From positions 1 to 5,043 of the forward strand of contig PLIQ01000335.1 of the NCBI GenBank assembly GCA_003140115.1: a DNA stretch of 5,043 nucleotides. The letters are read 5' to 3'. The position numbers and the translations under genes are program-made. Below, piece after piece: positions 1 to 4,535 of the stretch. The notes below the pieces were generated by a model. It searched no databases, had not been told where the DNA came from, and worked only from the letters and a program-made list of their open reading frames with translations. The number at the start of each line of letters is the position of its first letter. The first letter of the stretch is position 1. This DNA comes from Actinomycetota bacterium. GTDB taxonomy: Bacteria; Actinomycetota; Actinomycetes; Streptosporangiales; Streptosporangiaceae.

Positions 1-119
1 CCCCGACTAGCCCTAACCCCTACGCGCTCGATAGGACCGTTCCTCCGCCTGCCGAGCGCGCTGGCCACCACGTCGATGGTGCCCCGCCATGCTCGCACCC
101 CTGTCCGGCCGCCCTCGCA

Positions 120-155
120 CCCCCCCGCCCTCCCACACCCCAACTATCCCTCCCC
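120..155 (-). other. Putative G-quadruplex tract
   Basis: Read on the minus strand, this tract has six guanine runs of 4, 3, 4, 3, 3 and 7 bases, separated by loops of 1, 6, 3, 1 and 1 bases. This meets the usual four-run, short-loop pattern for an intramolecular G-quadruplex with runs to spare. It lies about 25 bases before the nested inverted repeat and 365 bases before the methyltransferase start. A role in transcription or replication is inference only; G-run tracts also arise by chance in high-GC spacers. Confidence 0.5.
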
Positions 156-179
156 GCCAGCCACAGGCGCCCCATCGAC

Positions 180-255
180 GTGGAGGATCCGGCTTTTGCG
201 GAGGATCCGGGCCGCTGGGGTTGCCCGGATCCTCCACTTAGGCCAGATCCTCCGC
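180..255. repeat. Nested four-copy GGAGGATC inverted repeat
   Basis: Four copies of an 8-base core GGAGGATC lie within 76 bases, two forward (arms at 180-192 and 198-212) followed by two inverted (arms at 223-237 and 246-255). The inner arms 198-212 and 223-237 pair over 13 perfect base pairs around a 10-base loop (213-222), plus one mismatch and a terminal G-C. The outer arms 180-189 and 246-255 pair over 10 positions with one T-G wobble, enclosing the inner hairpin. An alternative fold pairs 180-192 with 225-237 perfectly over 13 bp, so the fold can switch. No T-run follows, so it does not look like a simple intrinsic terminator. It could be a palindromic intergenic repeat element, a tandem operator or an RNA structure. 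Confidence 0.75.
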
Positions 256-508
256 GTTAATGGAACTGGTGAGCTAGCTGGTGTGGGAGTGCCGACGGGG
301 CGGGTGCGAGCCGAGGGCCAGGGATCCGGGAACCAGACAGATGCAAAGCACGCAAGCCCTGCCGTAGCACGCCAGCACCAGAAGATAACTGACACCACGC
401 CCCCGGCGGTCGCGTTACGGGCTGTCTAACTCGCTCGGTGGCCCACCGACTTGCAACGGGTCAACCGCCTGGCGTGGCTAGAGAGGCTGGCGTGATTTGT
501 CGGGGCGC

Positions 509-514
509 TAGGCT
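509..514 (+). promoter_or_regulatory. Candidate leaderless -10 box (TAGGCT)
   Basis: TAGGCT matches the actinobacterial TANNNT -10 pattern and lies 6 bases before the GTG at 521, the spacing expected when transcription starts on the first base of the start codon. There is no clear Shine-Dalgarno sequence before the GTG. The best -35 candidate, CTGGCG at 487-492 with a 16-base spacer, is weak. Confidence 0.45.
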
Positions 515-520
515 GGGGCG

Positions 521-1150
521 GTGTCGCCGCAGGGGACGGCCGCGTATGACGGCCTGCCAGACCTGCCGCCGCTCGTCGAGCAGGCGGTGAGCATCGCCCG
601 ACGGGAAGGCTTCGAGAACTCGTGCCGCCCGGAGCACGGGCGCCTGCTGTTCGCGCTGGCCAGCGGGGCCGACGTGATTGGCGAGACCGGTACCGGCTGC
701 GGCGTGGGACTGGCCTGGCTGGCCTCGGGCGCGAAGCCAGGTACCCGCCTGGTCAGCGTCGAGCTGGATGCCGGCCGGGCCGCGCTCGCTGCGGACCTGG
801 TCAAAGACCGGCCCCAGGTGACCGTCATCCACGGCGACTGGCGGGAGATCCACCGGGAGGCCCCGTTCGACCTGCTCGTCCTGGACGGCGGCGCGCACGG
901 CAAGCGTGGCAGCGAGCGCCCCGGCAAGCCCGCCGGCGACCCGGCCGACCCCGCGGTCCTGCTCCGTCCCGGCGGCACCCTGGTCATCGACGACCTGACC
1001 CCCGCGCAAGAGTGGCCGCCGCGCTTCAACGGGGAGATCGACGAGGCCCGGATGTACTGGCTCACGCACCCCGGTCTCGACGCGGCCGAGCTTCGGCTCG
1101 CTCCCGGCCTGGCCGCCCTGGTGGCCACCCGCCGCTGGCCCGCCCGGTAA
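521..1150 (+). CDS. Class I SAM-dependent methyltransferase, O-methyltransferase-like
   Basis: A 209-residue soluble protein with the order of motifs of a Rossmann-fold SAM-dependent methyltransferase. Residues 51-67 form the glycine-rich SAM loop (core ETGTGCG at 55-61). Residues 77-83 (LVSVELD) end strand 2, where E81 would bind the ribose hydroxyls. HGDW lies at 104-107, FDLLVLDGG at 116-124, and LLRPGGTLVIDDL at 147-159. The LVLDGG and IDDL segments resemble the caffeoyl-CoA-type (methyltransferase family 3/24) O-methyltransferases, whose aspartates bind a metal; the substrate is unknown. The GTG start is chosen because a TANNNT box sits 6 bases before it and no upstream start extends the frame sensibly. 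Length is normal for the family (about 190-220). The gene ends 3 bases from the convergent DUF1349 gene, with no room for a separate terminator. Family call is firm, chemistry is not. Confidence 0.88.
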   Translation: MSPQGTAAYDGLPDLPPLVEQAVSIARREGFENSCRPEHGRLLFALASGADVIGETGTGCGVGLAWLASGAKPGTRLVSVELDAGRAALAADLVKDRPQVTVIHGDWREIHREAPFDLLVLDGGAHGKRGSERPGKPAGDPADPAVLLRPGGTLVIDDLTPAQEWPPRFNGEIDEARMYWLTHPGLDAAELRLAPGLAALVATRRWPAR

Positions 1151-1153
1151 GCG

Positions 1154-1792
1154 TCAGCTGCCGTCCCGCAGGTTCGCCGGGGCACCGGGCCGGAACGAGA
1201 TGTGGTCGAAGGTGGCCGTGCAGCCCTCGCCGGTCGGCGACTGGGCCAGGAAGCCCACCCGGACCAGCTCGGCCGGGTCCCCGCCCAGCGCGAAGTACCG
1301 CAGCAAGCGCCACCAGGACCCGTCCGTCGAGGCGTGGAAGGCCCAGGCCGCGCCGGACCGGGTGATCCGCAGCCACATGGTGTCGCCGTCCACCTCGAAG
1401 GAGTTGCAGTCGTCCGAGATGCCCTTGGTCACGACCGTGACCGCGGTCGGCCGGAGCTGCGGCGAGTACTCGAAGCACAGCTTGGCCCAGTGCCGCTCGC
1501 GGGCGTGCAGCAGCAGGACGCCCGCGTCGTACATGCTGCCGAACTCCACCCGGACCTGGGCGGCCAGCGTGAAGTCGCCCGCCGGGGGCAAGCCCACGAA
1601 GCGGCCCGCGTCCGGAACACTCCCCGGATCAGTTCCCGCGGGATCGACGAACATGTCGGTCCCGGCCGCCGCGCGCAGGATCAGCGCCCCGTGCAGGATC
1701 CGGCAGTGCAGCGCCGGGTGCCCGGCGGGTTCCAGGGGGAACGGCAAACTGGGCAACTTCAGTGCGGTCACCTGGGTAGTTTGCCACGACAT
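1154..1792 (-). CDS. DUF1349 domain-containing protein (concanavalin A-like fold)
   Basis: A 212-residue protein that I recognise as the DUF1349 family, a beta-sandwich related to concanavalin A-like lectin/glucanase domains and including the yeast Ree1 enolase-regulating protein. Family hallmarks visible are LPFPL (16-20), TDMFVDP (45-51), the GDFTLAAQV strand (72-80), YDAGVLLL (88-95), WAKLCFEYS (102-110), the GISDDCNSF segment (124-132), MWLRITR (139-145), FHASTDGSWW (152-161) and GFLAQSPTGEGCTATFDHISF (180-200). There is no signal peptide or membrane segment, so it is probably cytoplasmic. The biochemical role of bacterial members is not established; binding of a sugar or small ligand is inference. 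The ATG at 1792 gives the longest product. A GTG at 1771 (residue 8) would put the start closer to the LPFPL motif, where I recall relatives beginning, and is a real alternative. It is divergent from the oxidoreductase and convergent with the methyltransferase. Confidence 0.87.
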   Translation of the reverse strand: MSWQTTQVTALKLPSLPFPLEPAGHPALHCRILHGALILRAAAGTDMFVDPAGTDPGSVPDAGRFVGLPPAGDFTLAAQVRVEFGSMYDAGVLLLHARERHWAKLCFEYSPQLRPTAVTVVTKGISDDCNSFEVDGDTMWLRITRSGAAWAFHASTDGSWWRLLRYFALGGDPAELVRVGFLAQSPTGEGCTATFDHISFRPGAPANLRDGS

Positions 1793-1831
1793 GCGCCTGG
1801 TGTGGTCCGCGGGAATGCCGTATCCCGTTGC

Positions 1832-1837
1832 TACCCT
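1832..1837 (+). promoter_or_regulatory. Candidate leaderless -10 box (TACCCT)
   Basis: TACCCT fits TANNNT and is followed by 5 bases before the ATG at 1843, so transcription would begin on or next to the start codon. No Shine-Dalgarno sequence precedes this ATG, and no good -35 is visible at the usual spacing. This decides between the ATG at 1843 and an in-frame TTG at 1828, which lies upstream of the box and would add only five residues. Confidence 0.5.
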
Positions 1838-1842
1838 CGGGC

Positions 1843-2700
1843 ATGCGCTTCGCTGTCGATGTGCCGAACTTCGGTGACTTCGCCGACCCCCGCGTGGTCG
1901 CCGACCTGGCCCGGCGGGCCGAGGAGGCGGGCTGGGACGGGTTGTTCGTCTGGGATCACGTCACGCACCGCAAGGCGCAGCGGCGGACGATCGCCGACCC
2001 GTGGGTGCTGCTGACCGCCGCGGCGCTGGCCACGGAGCGGATCCGGCTCGGCACGATGATCACCCCGGTGGCGCGGCGGCGGGTGTCGAAGCTGGCCCGG
2101 GAGGTGACCACCCTCGACCGCCTCACCGGCGGCCGGATGATCTTCGGCGTCGGTCTCGGTGCCCCGATAGCCGACGAGTTCGGCAGCTTCGGCGAGACCA
2201 CCGACCCGAAGGAACTGGCCGCCCGCCTGGACGAGGGCCTCACCGCGCTGAGCCTGCTGTGGTCGGGCGAGCCGGTCACCTTCCGCGGCGAGCACGTGGT
2301 CGTCGAGGACGTGACCTTCCTGCCCACGCCCGTGCAGCGGCCGCGGGTCCCGGTGTGGGTCGGCGGGGAATGGCCGGCCAGGCCGCCGATGCGCCGCGCG
2401 GCCCGCTGGGACGGTGCGGTGCCGCTCTTGCGCGACGACGGGGGTAAGCCCCGGCAGCCCGACCCCGCGACCGTCCGCGAGATCCGGGACTTCCTCAGCC
2501 GCGAACGGGCCCGGGCCGGCCGCGACCGCGAGCCGTTCGACCTGGTCCTGTCCGGGACGAGCTCGGGCGCGGCGACGGACCTGGTCGGCCCGCTCGCCGA
2601 GGCGGGTGGGACCTGGTGGCTCGAATGCCGGTGGGACGACCTGGAGCGCGCCGAGCCCATGGTTCGCCGGGCCGACCAGGGCCCGCCCCGCCTGGCCTGA
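1843..2700 (+). CDS. LLM-class flavin-dependent (F420/FMN) oxidoreductase
   Basis: A 285-residue protein of the luciferase-like monooxygenase superfamily, a TIM-barrel that uses FMN or coenzyme F420 in the cytoplasm. Family signatures appear in order: the N-terminal strand MRFAVDVPNFGDF (1-13), AEEAGWDGLFVWDH (27-39), the DPWVLLTAAALATERIRLGT segment (52-71) followed by MITP, LDRLTGGRMIFGVGLG (91-106), and PVQRPRVPVWVGG (163-175). The C-terminal part (from about 195) is variable and slightly short for the family (usually 290-340). F420 use is plausible for an actinobacterium, but the substrate cannot be told from sequence; relatives include alkanesulfonate monooxygenases and F420-dependent dehydrogenases. 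The ATG at 1843 is preferred over TTG at 1828 because it begins with the canonical first strand and follows a leaderless-type -10 box. Nearly all of the gene is covered on the other strand by the run-on frame of the exporter gene. Confidence 0.92.
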   Translation: MRFAVDVPNFGDFADPRVVADLARRAEEAGWDGLFVWDHVTHRKAQRRTIADPWVLLTAAALATERIRLGTMITPVARRRVSKLAREVTTLDRLTGGRMIFGVGLGAPIADEFGSFGETTDPKELAARLDEGLTALSLLWSGEPVTFRGEHVVVEDVTFLPTPVQRPRVPVWVGGEWPARPPMRRAARWDGAVPLLRDDGGKPRQPDPATVREIRDFLSRERARAGRDREPFDLVLSGTSSGAATDLVGPLAEAGGTWWLECRWDDLERAEPMVRRADQGPPRLA

Positions 2701-2711
2701 GGCGCACTAAG
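1956..2711 (-). other. Stop-less antisense extension of exporter frame
   Basis: After residue 400 the exporter frame reads CTT AGT at 2711-2706, so a TAG at 2709-2707 is present but out of frame. The frame then stays open for 745 bases antisense to the oxidoreductase until a TGA at 1958-1956. The added 250 residues have the Ser/Arg/Pro/Thr-rich, low-hydrophobicity composition expected of the reverse complement of a high-GC gene, with no domain I recognise. Either the natural stop was lost by a small indel or substitution (or a sequencing error), or the protein truly carries a long disordered tail. Confidence 0.6.
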
Positions 2712-3911
2712 GCGCGCAGCCTGGTCCGGATCCGCGCGGCTGGGCTCGAGTTCGCTGCGCAAGCGGTCCACGTGAGCCAGGATCTCGCCGCGCAGCGGCC
2801 AGCCGTCCGGGCGCTCGGCCGGGTCGACGGCCAGCACGTCGGCCAGCCGGTCCTGCTGGCGGTGAGCCTCCTCCAGGTGATCCATGAGCCCAACCTCGAG
2901 CGGCTCGGCCTGCACGTCCTGGGCGTCTAGCGGCTCCGGGTCGGCCTCGATGAGCTGGCCGTAGGCGCGCACGCCGGCGGCGAGCTCGGCGATGACCGCG
3001 GCCAGCCGGGCGCGGGTTTCCGGGTCCTTGACCGGGCTGTCCTCGCTGTCCAGCCGGGTGCCGTCGGAGACCGCACGGGCCAGCACGCGCAGGTCGGTGG
3101 CGGCCCGCTCCAGCGTGTCGACGCCGTCGCGCAGGCCCGCGGCGGGGTTGGCGTTGCGGAGCCGCCGGGGGTTCAGCCGGACGCTCTCCTCGGCCTGGGC
3201 GAGTGCGTCGTCCACCCGCTCGATCTCGCCGCGCAGGGCCCGGGTGCGGTCCAGCCACTCGGCCGCGCGGCGCGAGTCGGGTTCGTCGGCCAGGCCGTCG
3301 GCCATCTGGCCGAGCAGGTCGCCCATCTGGCGGGTCAGGTCGCCGATCGCGTCCTTGGCGGGCTGCACCCGCAACGGCGCGAAGAGCAGGCCGGCGGCCA
3401 GTCCGGCCGCGGCGCCGATCAGCGTTTCGGTGATCCGGCTGGTCGCGGCGGCGTGCGAGTCGACCGCGAAGATCAGCATGGCGCTGATCGGGACCTCCAG
3501 GGCGTCCTCACGCAGCCGCAGCATCAGGCCAAGCGCGAGCGCGCCCGCGATGAGCAGGCCGAGGACCCACCAGCTGAACGGGACGTAAGCCGATACCGCC
3601 ACCGCGGCCAGCACGCCGGTGGTGACGCCGATGACCCGCTGCACGGCGCTGCGGATGGTGTGGAACAGGGTCGCCTGCACCACCAGCAGCGCGGTCAGCG
3701 GGGCCAGGACCGACCGGACCGACCCGCCCGGCAGTTGCAGCGCGACCAGGTAGGCGAACACCGCGGTTAGCGTCATCCGGGTGATGTACACCGCGGCCGG
3801 CTGGGCCCGGTGGCGCACCAGGGTGAGCTGCTCGGCCTGGCGCTTGGCGACCGCCTTGGCGGCCTCGCTCACGCTCTCGCCGGGCACGCGGCGGTTGCGG
3901 AAACCTTTCAT
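1956..3911 (-). CDS. FUSC / aromatic acid exporter family membrane protein with run-on C-terminus
   Basis: The frame encodes 651 residues, but only the first 400 or so look like a real FUSC-family protein (fusaric acid resistance/aromatic acid exporter type). Residues 1-35 are a basic, cytoplasmic N-terminus. About six hydrophobic segments follow (roughly 44-60, 66-82, 92-109, 114-131, 138-151 and 161-180), including the family-like SVLAPLTALLVVQATLFHT and QRVIGVTTGVLAA stretches. A long, charged, helical cytoplasmic domain runs from about 184 to 395 and ends with WPLRGEILAHVDRLRSELE (371-389), where relatives normally stop. The probable role is efflux of aromatic or hydrophobic acids across the cytoplasmic membrane, inferred from family. 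Residues from about 404 on are Ser/Arg/Pro/Thr-rich and lie antisense to the oxidoreductase gene, so this tail is probably not ancestral. The ATG at 3911 has no Shine-Dalgarno; TATTGA at 3921-3916 ends 4 bases upstream and could be a weak -10. A GTG at residue 14 is an alternative start. Confidence 0.75.
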   Translation of the reverse strand: MKGFRNRRVPGESVSEAAKAVAKRQAEQLTLVRHRAQPAAVYITRMTLTAVFAYLVALQLPGGSVRSVLAPLTALLVVQATLFHTIRSAVQRVIGVTTGVLAAVAVSAYVPFSWWVLGLLIAGALALGLMLRLREDALEVPISAMLIFAVDSHAAATSRITETLIGAAAGLAAGLLFAPLRVQPAKDAIGDLTRQMGDLLGQMADGLADEPDSRRAAEWLDRTRALRGEIERVDDALAQAEESVRLNPRRLRNANPAAGLRDGVDTLERAATDLRVLARAVSDGTRLDSEDSPVKDPETRARLAAVIAELAAGVRAYGQLIEADPEPLDAQDVQAEPLEVGLMDHLEEAHRQQDRLADVLAVDPAERPDGWPLRGEILAHVDRLRSELEPSRADPDQAARLSAPQARRGGPWSARRTMGSARSRSSHRHSSHQVPPASASGPTRSVAAPELVPDRTRSNGSRSRPARARSRLRKSRISRTVAGSGCRGLPPSSRKSGTAPSQRAARRIGGLAGHSPPTHTGTRGRCTGVGRKVTSSTTTCSPRKVTGSPDHSRLSAVRPSSRRAASSFGSVVSPKLPNSSAIGAPRPTPKIIRPPVRRSRVVTSRASFDTRRRATGVIIVPSRIRSVASAAAVSSTHGSAIVRRCALRCVT

Positions 3912-4041
3912 GGGATCAATACCGAAATCGAGTGGGCGGCGGGAGACAAAAAGGCTTTAGTCGAGAGCAAAATCATCACTAGCGGCTAACGCGTGCCCCG
4001 CGCAGCTATTCCCGCCCGCAGGTCCAGCTCTCACCCGCCCC

Positions 4042-4055
4042 TGACGCCGGCGTCA
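4042..4055. repeat. Perfect 14-base palindrome TGACGCCGGCGTCA
   Basis: TGACGCCGGCGTCA reads identically on both strands, with 7-base half-sites and no spacer. It begins one base after the stop codon of the DUF3052-like gene and lies about 130 bases upstream of the exporter start on the same strand. The absence of a loop and of a following T-run argues against a standard intrinsic terminator; a dimeric regulator site for the exporter gene, or a weak hairpin at the end of the upstream transcript, are both possible. Confidence 0.45.
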
Positions 4056-4056
4056 C

Positions 4057-4497
4057 TCACCGCCGCTCCGGTTTCCCGCGGTTCTCCACCCGCCAGACCA
4101 GGCGCAACCCGGACCAGTCCTCGTCGATGGCGGCCACCTTGACGTCGACGAGGCCCATCGGCAGCGCGTGCTCGCGGATGACGTTGTCGGTGATGTCGCT
4201 GCGGTGTCCGCCGGCCCGGCGCGGCCACGCGATCCACAAGGCCCCGGCCGGGTAGATGCGCTGCCCCAGCCCGTCGAGCTCCCCGCCGATCTCGCCCGCG
4301 GCGGTGAAGAACGCGATGATCACGTCGGCCGGGCCGTCCGGGCCCGCGTCGGTCAGCCCGCCCGGCGGATCGGCCAGATCCCAGCCCGGCGGTGGATGGT
4401 GCAGGCCGACCCGCTGCCCGGGCCGCAGCCCCAGCTTGGCAGCCTGCGGCCGACCCGAGCCAGGTGGGCCAGACGAGCTAGCAGAGGCAGGCGACAC
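4057..4497 (-). CDS. Small conserved protein, probably DUF3052 family
   Basis: A 146-residue protein resembling small actinobacterial proteins usually labelled DUF3052. The recognisable parts are AKLGLRPGQRVGL (20-32), a hydrophobic strand ADVIIAFFTAAGEI (57-70), a GALWIAWPRRAGG segment (85-97), TDNVIREHALPMGLVDVKVAAIDEDWSGLRLVWR (103-136), and a charged tail. The LGxxPG, WPK/R-xxG, GLVDxKV and WSGLR elements are the family pattern I recall; no function is established. There is no signal peptide or membrane span. The first 17 residues are Ser/Pro/Gly-rich with low third-position GC, so they may be poorly constrained. The GTG at 4497 is the only reasonable start before the conserved part. The gene follows the MreB-like gene with a 15-base gap, suggesting co-transcription, although a candidate promoter overlaps the junction. 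Confidence 0.72.
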   Translation of the reverse strand: MSPASASSSGPPGSGRPQAAKLGLRPGQRVGLHHPPPGWDLADPPGGLTDAGPDGPADVIIAFFTAAGEIGGELDGLGQRIYPAGALWIAWPRRAGGHRSDITDNVIREHALPMGLVDVKVAAIDEDWSGLRLVWRVENRGKPERR

Positions 4498-4506
4498 GAG
4501 AACGAG

Positions 4507-4535
4507 TCGATATCACACGCAGAAGCGAACCGCAA
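4507..4535 (-). promoter_or_regulatory. Candidate promoter for the DUF3052-like gene
   Basis: On the minus strand TTGCGG (4535-4530) and TATCGA (4512-4507) are separated by exactly 17 bases, and TGA immediately before the second hexamer gives an extended -10 TG motif. The -10 ends 9 bases before the GTG at 4497, so a transcript would have a leader of only a few bases. It overlaps the last codons of the MreB-like gene. Each hexamer matches consensus at only about three positions, so confidence is low. Confidence 0.3.

Larger units (their letters stand above)
1..520. other. Gene-free upstream region
   Basis: I see no credible gene in this 520-base stretch. The frames that stay open here encode low-complexity Pro/Arg-rich peptides with no family resemblance, and their codon use lacks the strong third-position GC of the real genes downstream. 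The stretch has a cytosine-run tract (120-155), a nested inverted repeat (180-255), a further isolated GGATCCGGG at 322-330, a less GC-rich part around 330-430, and a candidate -10 box just before the methyltransferase start. The left edge may hold the end or regulatory region of a gene outside the window, but nothing recognisable is visible. Confidence 0.6.

Noticed and set aside
1..20. Telomere-like CCCTAA/CCCC pattern at the left edge
   Set aside because: Only three short C-runs, no tandem unit and no sign of a replicon end; chance in GC-rich sequence is enough.
180..255. Intrinsic terminator or insertion-sequence end as an explanation of the GGAGGATC repeat
   Set aside because: No U-tract follows either hairpin, no transposase fragment is nearby, and no target-site duplication is evident.
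271..282. Small palindrome AGCTAGCT
   Set aside because: Eight bases, isolated, with no paired partner or gene-proximal position; expected by chance.
76..429. Open frame of 117 codons on the plus strand in the upstream region, with a WRIR/RRIR-like repeat
   Set aside because: The repeat is only the GGAGGATCC palindrome translated; the peptide is low-complexity Pro/Arg-rich, has no recognisable family and lacks a ribosome-binding or leaderless signal. The minus-strand frames 13-237 and 144-398 are rejected for the same reason.
461..1185. Long minus-strand frames (461-1069, 508-1185) opposite the methyltransferase
   Set aside because: They are antisense shadows of a gene with clear SAM-binding motifs; their products are Arg/Ala/Gly/Pro-rich and match no family.
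1200..2014. Long plus-strand frames (1200-1877, 1202-2014) opposite the DUF1349 gene
   Set aside because: Shadow frames of a gene with extensive family motifs; no sensible start context or domains.
2707..3588. Frames overlapping the exporter (2707-3258 minus, 2992-3588 plus, 3453-3770 plus)
   Set aside because: The exporter frame alone shows membrane segments and a plausible helical domain; the others are Arg/Pro/Ser-rich shadows.
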